From Longimicrobiales bacterium (GTDB lineage: Bacteria; Gemmatimonadota; Gemmatimonadetes; Longimicrobiales; Gaopeijiaceae), in the NCBI GenBank assembly GCA_028822645.1, contig JAPKDG010000014.1:1-46038 (forward strand): a stretch of 46,038 nucleotides of DNA. The letters run 5' to 3'. Every line of letters starts with the position of its first letter. The stretch's first letter is position 1. A program made the position numbers and the translations under genes. Positions 9,024-16,908 of this stretch are shown in pieces. Under the pieces are notes generated by a model that ran no database searches, was not told the DNA's origin, and saw only the letters and a list, made by a program, of their open reading frames with translations.

Positions 9024-10706
9024 TCAGCTAGTCGTAGCTCCTGTTGCGGCCGAAGAGACCAGTGCGGCATACTTACTCATCACTCCCGGAGAGACCTGCT
9101 TATTAGGGCTGCTCCATTCTTCTACTCTTCTTTTTAATTCATCTTCTTGTAGGTCCACCGAAAGAGTCCTATCCTGAATATCAAAGACGATCTGATCACC
9201 GTCTCTAATCCCAGCAATTGGTCCCCCCTTAACAGCTTCTGGCGCCACGTGACCTGCCATCAATCCATGGGTAGCTCCAGAAAAACGCCCATCGGTCAAA
9301 AGTCCTACGGATTCTCCCAAGCCGGCTCCAGCAATGGCAGCAGTCACTCCAAGCATCTCACGCATTCCAGGTCCTCCACAGGGACCTTCTCCTCTTATGA
9401 CCAGAACGTCACCAGCCTTTATTAATCCATTTTGAACTGCTTCAAAAGCGGCCTCTTCTCCCTCAAACACTCTTGCCGGACCTTTATGGAATGTCCTCTC
9501 ATGTCCCGCTATTTTTAGCACACAACCATCCGGAGCCAAATTCCCCTTTAGTATCACTAGCCCACCGTGATCTTTGATCGGCTCAGATAAAGGCATTACT
9601 ACCTTCTGTCCTTTAGTTTCCTCAGTATTTTCCAATTCCTCTCTTAGAGTTTTTCCGGTGACTGTCATTGCGTCTCCATGTAGGAGACCTCCCTCCAAGA
9701 GCTCTCTCAAAACCAAAGAAACCCCACCAGCCCGATGTAAATCTGTGGCAACGAACCGACCGCCAGGCTTGAGGTCTGCTATTAGCGGCGTGCGTCTACT
9801 GATTACGTCAAAGTCCTCTATAGACAAATCGACCTTGCTCTCATGAGCCAAGGCTAGAAGATGTAAAACTGAATTAGTCGACCCGCCAGTCGCTACAGCG
9901 GCAGCAATGCCGTTCTCGAAGCTTTCACGAGTCATCACATCTCTTATCTTGAGTCCTCTTTCAACCAAATCGACGACTAGCCTTCCACTTTCACGAGCCA
10001 CCCTCTCCTTATCTACATCTACTGCCGGTACAGATCCGCTCCCCATAGCCGATACACCCATAGCTTCAAAGACTGTAGCCATGGTATTAGCTGTAAACTG
10101 ACCTCCACACGATCCTGGACCAGGACAGGCAACACGTTCAAGTTCGTCAAGTTCATCCTGTGTAATACGTCCGGCAGCACATGCTCCTATTCCCTCAAAA
10201 ACATCTTGAATAGTGACATTCTGTCCCTTGTACTTGCCAGGTTGGATTGATCCTCCATAGAGCATCAGTGAAGGACGATTGATTCGAGCCATACCCATGA
10301 CAGTCCCAGGGATTGTTTTATCACAGCCCGAGAGTGTCACTAATCCATCAAAGAAATAGCCCCTGCAAACCAACTCTATCGAATCTGCGATAACCTCTCT
10401 GCTCACCAAAGAAGTTGTCATTCCTGAGGTACCCATTGTAATGCCATCAGAAACCGCAATGGTATTGAATTCAAGAGGCACTCCTCCAGCCTCCCTGATA
10501 CCCTCCTTCACCCATTGCCCTAGTTCTCTGAGATGGGTGTTACAAGGTGTAGTATCTGTCCACGTATTGGCTACACCGATAAGAGGTTTGCCGAAATCCT
10601 CGTCTTCCAGACCTACAGCCCGCAACATAGAACGTGCCGCAGCTCTATCTCTTCCCAAGACCAGTTGGTGGCTAATAAGAGGAAGTTTTCGAGGGAGCTC
10701 GTTCAT
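9024..10706 (-). CDS. ilvD: Dihydroxy-acid dehydratase
   Basis: Dehydrates 2,3-dihydroxyisovalerate and its methylvalerate analogue to 2-oxo acids in valine/isoleucine/leucine synthesis. The cysteines expected to hold the Fe-S cluster are C55 (TPCN), C128 (SGCDKT) and C200 (CPGPGSCGGQF), the three-cysteine pattern of the [2Fe-2S] type. The C-terminal part has the GEGPCGGPGMREML and LLTDGRFSGATHG signatures. About 560 residues. I chose the ATG at 10706, which has GGAG at a fitting distance, over the TTG five codons upstream at 10721. It is the last gene of the ilvB-ilvN-ilvC-ilvD run on the - strand and converges with leuD. Confidence 0.97.
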   Translation of the reverse strand: MNELPRKLPLISHQLVLGRDRAAARSMLRAVGLEDEDFGKPLIGVANTWTDTTPCNTHLRELGQWVKEGIREAGGVPLEFNTIAVSDGITMGTSGMTTSLVSREVIADSIELVCRGYFFDGLVTLSGCDKTIPGTVMGMARINRPSLMLYGGSIQPGKYKGQNVTIQDVFEGIGACAAGRITQDELDELERVACPGPGSCGGQFTANTMATVFEAMGVSAMGSGSVPAVDVDKERVARESGRLVVDLVERGLKIRDVMTRESFENGIAAAVATGGSTNSVLHLLALAHESKVDLSIEDFDVISRRTPLIADLKPGGRFVATDLHRAGGVSLVLRELLEGGLLHGDAMTVTGKTLREELENTEETKGQKVVMPLSEPIKDHGGLVILKGNLAPDGCVLKIAGHERTFHKGPARVFEGEEAAFEAVQNGLIKAGDVLVIRGEGPCGGPGMREMLGVTAAIAGAGLGESVGLLTDGRFSGATHGLMAGHVAPEAVKGGPIAGIRDGDQIVFDIQDRTLSVDLQEDELKRRVEEWSSPNKQVSPGVMSKYAALVSSAATGATTS

Positions 10707-10764
10707 CTTGCCAATCTCCAATCCAAAAAATTAATGATAATCATATAGTCTGAACTGTTCGAGG

Positions 10765-11769
10765 TTATACCCAAGACATCCTCGAACGCAGCTCTCTGCC
10801 CACTGACTCTATACCATGAAGCTTTTCTTCTTCTCTCTTTCTCTCGAAATTTTTCCCACCAGTTTTCGCCTCTTCGATCCATTGGCGAGCGAACGCTCCA
10901 GATTGCACGTCCTTTAGAATCTCTCGCATCTCCGCCCTGACAGCATCACCAATCACCCGATTGCCACTAACATAATCACCATATTCTGCGGTATCACTGA
11001 CTTCGGATCTCATACCTGAAAGTCCTCGAGCATAAGCCAAATCAACTATGAGTTTCATCTCGTGAAGACATTCAAAGTATGCGAGTTCAGGGTCATATCC
11101 TGCGTCTACCAAAGTTTCAAAGCCAGCTTTTACTAGTTCACTAAGCCCACCGCATAAGACTGCTTGTTCTCCAAAAAGATCGGTCTCTGTCTCGTCTGCA
11201 AATGTTGTTTGAAGAACTCCCGCCCTTGTACATCCAAGTGCGTTCGCATAAGCCAAGGTATACTCCAAAGCATTTCCACTTGCATCATTGTGGACACCTA
11301 TCAGTGCTGGAACACCTCTTCCGGCCTGGTATTGTTCCCTCACTTTGTTGCCAGGAGATTTGGGTGCGACCAAAATGGTGTCTACACCTGCAGGCGGGCT
11401 GATCTCACCGTAGTGAACATTGAAACCATGCGCGAAAAGGACAGCGTCTCCTTCCTTCAGATGCGGCTCTATCTCCGAGTGATAAACTTCTGTTTGACGA
11501 GTATCGGGAATGAGAATCGCGATGGTATCTCCCCATTCACTAGCCTCTGCAACAGATCTAACCTCGAGGCCCTCGCGGAGGGCATGTTCAGCAGATTTAC
11601 TACCCTCGTAAAGACCCACCATAACAGATACTCCACTGTCCCTGAGATTTAAAGCATGAGCATGTCCCTGACTTCCAAATCCAATGATGGCGACCCGACG
11701 TCCTGTCAGGAGTTCAGGATTCGCATCGTGCTCTTCAAAAAACGTTGCTTTCAAGACTTTATCGCTCAT
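10765..11769 (-). CDS. ilvC: Ketol-acid reductoisomerase, class I
   Basis: Converts acetolactate to 2,3-dihydroxyisovalerate using NAD(P)H and Mg2+. The Rossmann motif [10 protein letters not shown] (31-40) is present and is followed by the cofactor-specificity loop GLYEGSKS (52-59). The C-terminal knotted domain holds the metal-binding acid residues in [13 protein letters not shown] and the [12 protein letters not shown] helix. At 334 residues it is the short, class I form. In the loop, the first variable position is Tyr54 where many class I enzymes have Arg, while the phosphate-contacting serines remain. AAGGA precedes the ATG. It lies 62 nt after ilvN and before ilvD. Confidence 0.97.
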   Translation of the reverse strand: MSDKVLKATFFEEHDANPELLTGRRVAIIGFGSQGHAHALNLRDSGVSVMVGLYEGSKSAEHALREGLEVRSVAEASEWGDTIAILIPDTRQTEVYHSEIEPHLKEGDAVLFAHGFNVHYGEISPPAGVDTILVAPKSPGNKVREQYQAGRGVPALIGVHNDASGNALEYTLAYANALGCTRAGVLQTTFADETETDLFGEQAVLCGGLSELVKAGFETLVDAGYDPELAYFECLHEMKLIVDLAYARGLSGMRSEVSDTAEYGDYVSGNRVIGDAVRAEMREILKDVQSGAFARQWIEEAKTGGKNFERKREEEKLHGIESVGRELRSRMSWV

Positions 11770-11831
11770 AATATGTTTTCCTTTGTTATCTGACTCTACT
11801 ATTAAACCATTGTAACCCTAAACATTACAGT

Positions 11832-12080
11832 TTAAGAATCTTCTAGCTGTTCGGCAGTCACGACCACGAAAAGGCTGGAAAGTTCTTTCACTATTCTATC
11901 TGATCCAGCCTGAACTACTTCGTCAGTGACGCTCATGACAACGCTATAAATTTCTCCCGATTCCTTAGAGAGGGTCAAGCTATCAATATTGATAGCTCTT
12001 CTTCTCAAGACACCCAGGACGCGCTCTAGAGCTCCAGCTTCATTCTTGAGTCCTACCAACAGGGTGTATTTCGACATCAT
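11832..12080 (-). CDS. ilvN: Acetolactate synthase small (regulatory) subunit, single ACT domain
   Basis: A protein of about 82 residues made of one ACT domain: KYTLLVGLKNEAGALERVLG is the typical first strand-helix with the Gly-Ala turn that binds the amino-acid effector, followed by RRRAINIDSLTLS. It lacks the C-terminal extension of IlvH-type subunits and so resembles the short IlvN/IlvM forms. It binds IlvB and confers feedback control by valine or related amino acids. The likely ATG at 12080 overlaps the ilvB stop by one base (TGATG), so synthesis is coupled; a GTG lies one codon upstream and another ATG one codon downstream. Confidence 0.93.
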   Translation of the reverse strand: MMSKYTLLVGLKNEAGALERVLGVLRRRAINIDSLTLSKESGEIYSVVMSVTDEVVQAGSDRIVKELSSLFVVVTAEQLEDS

Positions 12081-13816
12081 CACACTTCAGTCGGCAGACT
12101 GGGGCCCATTACAAGACCATGGAGAGCTGTCCCCGAAGGAACTATAGGATAAACATTCTCCTCCTCAGAAACTCTCAATTCTAATAATACTGGCCCTTTC
12201 TCGTTAGATACCGAATCAAGAACTTCCTCCAGGTTTTCAGCGCAATCCACGACATACCCAGCAATACCATAAGCACTCGCTATTGTTACCAAGTCTGGTC
12301 CAGACAGTGCTACTGCCGAATATCTGCGTTCATAGAAAGACTCTTGCCACTGTCTTACCATCCCTAGGCACTGATTATTAATAACTACTATCCGTAGGCC
12401 AAGATTTTCCTGAACTACCGTGGCAAGTTCTTGAATATTCATCTGAAACCCTCCGTCACCAGCAACTACCCAAACAGTCCGGGACGGGTTGCCCACAGCC
12501 GCACCAATGGCCGCAGGAAGAGAATAACCCATCGTGCCCAAACCTCCAGAAGTTAGATGTGATCGGGGCGTTACATCAGGAAGCTCTTGTGCAACCCACA
12601 TCTGATGTTGGCCCACATCTGTGCAGACAATACCTCCAGAATGACTGACCCTCTGCGTTACATAACGGACAGCTTGCCTGCCACCAAGGGGCCCTGGATT
12701 TGGAAAGCAGTCCACATTGGGTTCAGCCTCTCGACTCCATTCCTTCAACTCATCCCACCACTGGGGATATATTTTCTTTGAAACTCCTTCTGCAAATACA
12801 GGAAATGTATCTTTCAGGTCTCCCAAAATGAAAACATCTGGCTCAATGGTGCGACCCGGCATGCCAGGGTTTATATCGAAAGCTACTACCTGCGCCCTAG
12901 GCGCAAATTCATCTACCTTCCCAATGACCCTATCGTCGAACCTACAACCCAAGCCAATAACAAGGTCGGCGTTCTGTATTCCCATATTGGCTCTCTCTGT
13001 CCCATGCATACCTGGTAGGCCAAGACAAAGACTGTGGCTAGCCTGAAATCCATCCAAACCAAGTAAGGTTGTGGTTACAGGAAGATCCGCTCTCTCCGCA
13101 ATATCCCTTATTAGACCTGTCACACCTGCTTCTACGGCCCCCCTGCCAATCATAAGCAATGGTCTTTCTGACTTGTCAAGCAACTCTAAAACCTCTTGAA
13201 CACAATTGCCATCGGCCTCTAATTCTGTCGGGTTAGTCTTTGGATCAGAACTTTCTTCAATCTTCAATGAAATTCCAGGAATATGAGCGACCAATTCTGG
13301 AGGAACCGGACTCGCTTGAATATCCTTAGGGAAATCGATTAACACTGGGCCAGGCCGTCCTGCTATAGCCAAAGAAAAAGCTGTGGAGAGCATCTCAGGA
13401 ATGTCCGACATTTGATTTATTTGAAACCCATGCTTAGTCACCGGCATAGTAACACCAACAATATCCGTCTCTTGGAAAGCATCCGTACCTAGGACTGAAA
13501 GCGGCACTTGGCCGGTGATGGCAACTAGAGGTACACCATCCATCATAGCTGTAGCTAGGCCCGTCACAAGGTTTGTGGCTCCTGGACCACTTGTGGCTAC
13601 ACAAACCCCAACCCTGCCAGTCGCTCTAGAATAACCGTCCGCGGCATGCGCCGCTGCTTGTTCGTGGCGCATGAGTATGTGTCGAAGCTCTCGTTTTCTA
13701 TACAGTGCATCGTAAAATGGAAGGATGGCACCTCCAGGATGTCCAAAAAGAACTTCCACGCCATGTGCCACTAACAAATCACACAGGAGATCAGCTCCTG
13801 TAAGTACACGAACCAT
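12080..13816 (-). CDS. ilvB: Acetolactate synthase large (catalytic) subunit
   Basis: TPP enzyme that condenses two pyruvates, or pyruvate and 2-oxobutyrate, to acetohydroxy acids. The catalytic Glu52 lies in MRHEQAAAHAADG, the FAD/activation region includes GTDAFQETDIVG, and the TPP/Mg2+ motif GDGGFQM starts at about residue 453 and ends near VINN. All three domains (TPP N, central, TPP C) are complete at 578 residues. The ATG at 13816 has GGTGG upstream. The 300 nt before it hold a leader peptide, a strong terminator hairpin and a small ORF, so the ilvB-ilvN-ilvC-ilvD operon is probably controlled by attenuation. Confidence 0.97.
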   Translation of the reverse strand: MVRVLTGADLLCDLLVAHGVEVLFGHPGGAILPFYDALYRKRELRHILMRHEQAAAHAADGYSRATGRVGVCVATSGPGATNLVTGLATAMMDGVPLVAITGQVPLSVLGTDAFQETDIVGVTMPVTKHGFQINQMSDIPEMLSTAFSLAIAGRPGPVLIDFPKDIQASPVPPELVAHIPGISLKIEESSDPKTNPTELEADGNCVQEVLELLDKSERPLLMIGRGAVEAGVTGLIRDIAERADLPVTTTLLGLDGFQASHSLCLGLPGMHGTERANMGIQNADLVIGLGCRFDDRVIGKVDEFAPRAQVVAFDINPGMPGRTIEPDVFILGDLKDTFPVFAEGVSKKIYPQWWDELKEWSREAEPNVDCFPNPGPLGGRQAVRYVTQRVSHSGGIVCTDVGQHQMWVAQELPDVTPRSHLTSGGLGTMGYSLPAAIGAAVGNPSRTVWVVAGDGGFQMNIQELATVVQENLGLRIVVINNQCLGMVRQWQESFYERRYSAVALSGPDLVTIASAYGIAGYVVDCAENLEEVLDSVSNEKGPVLLELRVSEEENVYPIVPSGTALHGLVMGPSLPTEV

Positions 13817-13821
13817 AATTC

Positions 13822-13890
13822 TTAACCACCCATCGTTGTTAAATACAGGCCTTCGTCGACACCTCTTTTCACAATCGTCAATGTATTCAT
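13822..13890 (-). CDS. Possible 22-codon small ORF between the attenuator and ilvB
   Basis: ATG at 13890 is preceded by GGGGA at 7 nt. The frame encodes MNTLTIVKRGVDEGLYLTTM plus two glycines and stops with TAA 5 nt before the ilvB ATG. Its position after the terminator hairpin and directly before ilvB suggests coupled translation into ilvB, or a second control peptide (it contains I, V, V and three L). No homologue is known to me. Confidence 0.35.
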   Translation of the reverse strand: MNTLTIVKRGVDEGLYLTTMGG

Positions 13891-13918
13891 ATTTATTTCC
13901 CCAAACAAAGTATAGCTA

Positions 13919-13970
13919 ATAAAACGTAGCGGGTCCCCCAGAATTATCCGAAGGACCCGCTACGTTTTAT
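13919..13970 (-). terminator. Strong hairpin of the ilvB leader (attenuator terminator)
   Basis: A perfect inverted repeat: ATAAAACGTAGCGGGTCC and GGACCCGCTACGTTTTAT, 18 bp around a 16-nt loop. Read on the - strand the 3' arm ends in TTTTATTAG, a fair intrinsic terminator. It lies between the leader peptide (13997-14116) and ilvB, where an attenuator belongs. No + strand gene ends nearby, so it is best read as acting on the ilvB transcript. Seven bases of its 3' arm are also complementary to GCGGGTC inside the leader peptide region (14055-14061), offering a competing pairing. Confidence 0.75.
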
Positions 13971-13996
13971 CTTTGCTTCCCTTCGTAGAGTTTTGC

Positions 13997-14116
13997 TTAG
14001 GCAACTCCCCAAAAGACGCACGCGCGATCTCTCTCGGCAGGGCTCGTAACTCGAGACCCGCCGCCCATAATCATGACAACCATCGAGATCACTGTGCTCT
14101 TGTCCACCTGATACAT
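13997..14116 (-). CDS. ilvB operon leader peptide (39 codons or shorter)
   Basis: An open frame on the - strand reads MYQVDKSTVISMVVMIMGGG and then a hydrophilic tail ending CVFWGVA-stop. Five of the ten residues in TVISMVVMIM are valine or isoleucine, the end products of the operon, and the TAA lies about 27 nt before the terminator hairpin. This is the layout of amino-acid attenuation leaders. The start is uncertain: ATG 14116 has GGGAG only 1 nt upstream, and internal GTG or ATG codons could also be used. The segment is noticeably richer in G+C than its surroundings, which fits a conserved structured leader. It has no other protein character. Confidence 0.6.
   Translation of the reverse strand: MYQVDKSTVISMVVMIMGGGSRVTSPAERDRACVFWGVA
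14036..14062 (-). promoter_or_regulatory. Pause-type hairpin within the ilvB leader
   Basis: On the - strand RNA, GGCGGGUCUCG pairs with CGAGCCCUGCC around a 5-nt loop, with ten of eleven positions paired if one G-U is counted. That pair is a G-U only in the - strand transcript and an A-C mismatch on the other strand, which supports transcription toward ilvB. It begins just after the Val/Ile codons, where a ribosome stalled for lack of these amino acids would affect folding. Confidence 0.45.
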
Positions 14117-14337
14117 ACTCCCAATCTCAATACATTTCTTTTTTCGGAATTGAAATTTGGCATCTTCGGGATCAGCAAGTCAAGAGGGTGCCTACAGTTC
14201 TCCTTCTAATGGAAATTTTTCACCATCTACAATTCTGACCCTAGCAAACAGAGCAAACTCTCCTAACTTTACCTTCACCACATCACAAACTGAAAGAATT
14301 TGTTACTCAAATATCTCTCTTATCATGGAGAAATGAT

Positions 14338-16542
14338 ATGCTACAACGCTTTCGCCTGTTTAGAATCATTTATTGCATACCTGCCTTGCTATTTATAGTT
14401 CTTCCCGAAACCTCAGAAGCCCAACAAAGATCATTTACCCCTGAAGACGCTTTAAATGTAAGGTTACCCACGATTCAAGACATGTCCAAAGATGGACGCA
14501 AAGTGGCTGTGACAGTGCAAACTCAGGGTGATCGACTAAATGTTGACCACAGTCGCTTTGGAGATCCGACCTACGTCTCCCCGAACAAATCTGAGATATT
14601 AATAATAGACACCGAAAGTGGAACTCAGCATCAGCTTTTCGAAGGCGACCCCGCTCCAGTAAGAAACTTACGATGGTCCCCCGACGGACTCGAATTAGCA
14701 TTCTTGAGATACACAGATAGCACCTTCAAGCTAATGGTCCATAATGTACAAACAGAACAGACTGAGGAAGTCAAACTGGACTCTCAACTTTCGTTGGCTT
14801 CTAATTCACCATTAGAATGGAGCCCGGATGGAAAAAATATAGCTATTGGGCTTAGGTCTCTCGACTGGGAAATCGAGACTCGCCAAGCCTATCTGGATCT
14901 CTCCGAAGGCCCCATCGTAGTCCAAGACTCGGACAATGATTTTTTGGCCTGGGATGCCGTGAGAAAATCTACTGACGAAATTATACTGAGTTTAGTAAAT
15001 TTAGCAGACGGCTCAGTGCAGCAAGTCCTACCAGAACAACCGATTGTTTCACCTAAATTTTCCCAGGATGGTCAGTCCTTAGTCTACACGACAGCAACCC
15101 GCCTCAGAACTAGCTATCTCAGATCTCAAGGAACTGAATACGAGATCTTCAAATTAGATCTCTCAAGTCTAGAGAATCAGTCCGTTCATTCCAGCGGTGA
15201 AAAACGGATTAATCCCATATGGAATTCCCCGATAGATGCGTTTGCGTATTCAAGTGACGGAGATATTTTTCTTCGTTCCCTTGCCGCAGACACCTTGGTA
15301 AATCTAACTCCTTCTATCACATCGGACTCTGAGGAGTACGAATTCGAAATTGTTCGCTGGAATGCCCTGGGTACTGACTTGCTACTCAGCTCTCAGGAAG
15401 GCTACCACCTCCTCGACATTCAATCTGGAGACATAGCTCTGATCTACGGATTTGAGGACGAAGAAGATGAGAGGCCAGACTTGGAAATTCAGTCTTGGAC
15501 CGACGACGGTAAGCACCTATATATCAGTTATTCTGCCTCAGACCGATGGGAACGTGGGTTGCTCCGTTATAACGTTGAAACCCAATCTTCAGAAGATTTG
15601 ATATTAGACCACAATCTCTACAGAAACTGGAATATCTCAGAAGATGCATCGACAATAGTTTATAGTAAAACGGACGGCGACATACCTCCAGAAGTATGGG
15701 TTTCGGATAATTCATTCAGTAAGCCCAGACGGCTTACTGAACTCAACCCCTGGATCAAAAATATTAAGCTGACTAAAAGTGAGCTTATCTCTTATCTAAA
15801 TGTAGATGGCAAAAAACTGTATGGAATACTGTACTACCCAATCGATTACGATCCTCAGAAAACTTATCCCTTAGTGGCCGAAATTTATGAGACATTTTTT
15901 GATAATGGCTTTAATGCGAATATGAACCTTCTAGCTAACCAAGGCTGGTTCGGGTTCCGACCATCTGTAGACCTAGAGATAGGATTTCCTGGTGAAGCAT
16001 GGGTTAAAGGAGTGACGACCGCCATCAATACAGTGATCGACCGTGGTTTAGTTGATGAAAACAAATTGGGTGTTCACGGTACAAGCTATGGAGGCTATGC
16101 AACCAACTTACTCATAACACAAACCAACCGTTTTGCTGCAGCAATCAACATCTCTGGAAAAGTGAACATCATAAGCTTTTTAGGAGACAGTGAGAAAATC
16201 ACTACTCGAAATTACATAGCTGCAGAAGAGGGCCAAGATCGAATTGGGGCAACGCTATGGGAACAGCCCCAAAAATACATTGCACATTCAGCAATCATGT
16301 TCGCCGACAGAATAGACACCCCTTTGTTAATGTTGTCGGGAGAAGATGACTGGAATGTGCCTGAGACTAACCAGAGAGAAATGTATTACGCACTCAGACG
16401 ATTAGAAAAGAAAGTTACCTGGGTAAACTATATGCGAGCTGGACACGGTGCTGGACGTGCTGGTACAAAGGAGGACTTTCTCGACCATTGGAATCGAATT
16501 TTCGACTGGTACTCCACTTATTTTTCAGAAAAAGAACAATAA
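14338..16542 (+). CDS. Secreted S9-family peptidase (prolyl oligopeptidase/acylaminoacyl-peptidase type)
   Basis: A Sec signal peptide (basic MLQRFRLFR, a hydrophobic core, then ETSEAQQ) leads a beta-propeller-like region with WSPDGLELAFLR and WSPDGKNIAI repeats, the TolB/WD-like blades of this family. The C-terminal alpha/beta-hydrolase domain holds the nucleophile Ser583 in GTSYGGY, Asp671 in GEDDWNVP and His703 in AGHGAG, completing the triad. Length, 734 residues, is normal. It should cleave short peptides or acylated residues in the periplasm or outside the cell. GGAG at 14327-14330 fits the ATG. It stands alone, divergent from the ilvB leader; no terminator was recognised after it. Confidence 0.92.
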   Translation: MLQRFRLFRIIYCIPALLFIVLPETSEAQQRSFTPEDALNVRLPTIQDMSKDGRKVAVTVQTQGDRLNVDHSRFGDPTYVSPNKSEILIIDTESGTQHQLFEGDPAPVRNLRWSPDGLELAFLRYTDSTFKLMVHNVQTEQTEEVKLDSQLSLASNSPLEWSPDGKNIAIGLRSLDWEIETRQAYLDLSEGPIVVQDSDNDFLAWDAVRKSTDEIILSLVNLADGSVQQVLPEQPIVSPKFSQDGQSLVYTTATRLRTSYLRSQGTEYEIFKLDLSSLENQSVHSSGEKRINPIWNSPIDAFAYSSDGDIFLRSLAADTLVNLTPSITSDSEEYEFEIVRWNALGTDLLLSSQEGYHLLDIQSGDIALIYGFEDEEDERPDLEIQSWTDDGKHLYISYSASDRWERGLLRYNVETQSSEDLILDHNLYRNWNISEDASTIVYSKTDGDIPPEVWVSDNSFSKPRRLTELNPWIKNIKLTKSELISYLNVDGKKLYGILYYPIDYDPQKTYPLVAEIYETFFDNGFNANMNLLANQGWFGFRPSVDLEIGFPGEAWVKGVTTAINTVIDRGLVDENKLGVHGTSYGGYATNLLITQTNRFAAAINISGKVNIISFLGDSEKITTRNYIAAEEGQDRIGATLWEQPQKYIAHSAIMFADRIDTPLLMLSGEDDWNVPETNQREMYYALRRLEKKVTWVNYMRAGHGAGRAGTKEDFLDHWNRIFDWYSTYFSEKEQ

Positions 16543-16731
16543 TGCCATACAGTTGGTTCCTGTACGAATTGATAAGCGATACCAAGCTATTGATTTTACT
16601 GAGCTAACGGTATTTGAAGTGCCTCTGAATTCTCTTCTATATCATATCGAGACATCTACCTTACGTAGAGGCAAAACTAGTATCCTATGTATGTGTCTTG
16701 TAGAACCAAGAAGAGCTTTGCAGTAGGCCAG

Positions 16732-16884
16732 TCAACGTCTTTGGGATCGAAGAAGGCATGGCCCGTAAGTCACGGTTTCGCCGTTTTCTATACAAACGCC
16801 AAACTCTATACCAATATTGTAGGTGCCCTTTCTCTTTAGCTGACTGCTCTCGTAGTAGGACTCAAACGGCGAATCCTTCTTCAT
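16732..16884 (-). pseudogene. Remnant of a MORN-repeat/YwqK-type protein
   Basis: This 50-codon frame on the - strand reads DSPFESYYESSQLKRKGTYN and goes on with a NGETVTYGPC segment. That matches one C-terminal repeat of MORN-variant (PF07661, YwqK antitoxin-like) proteins, whose repeats usually run PFESYYENGQL..KGTYN..GEW...GETVTY. Whole proteins have a signal peptide and several repeats; here only one is left, a stop codon precedes it six codons before the ATG, and conserved positions (GEKCGEW) are altered. I read it as a decayed gene end. It starts 25 nt after the aldehyde dehydrogenase stop. The rest of the gap (16543-16731) shows nothing recognisable. Confidence 0.55.
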
Positions 16885-16908
16885 AGCAGGATCTCCAGCC
16901 AATCAGAG

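Noticed and set aside
13919-13970. The strong hairpin as a terminator for a + strand gene
   Set aside because: No + strand gene ends upstream of it; the nearest genes are the - strand ilvB operon.
13973-14209. A 78-codon + strand ORF over the ilvB leader
   Set aside because: No homology or ribosome site; the opposite strand explains the region as a leader peptide plus hairpins.
16543-16731. Search for a gene between the S9 peptidase and the MORN remnant
   Set aside because: Only an out-of-frame ORF overlapping the peptidase end was seen, with no start site or homology.
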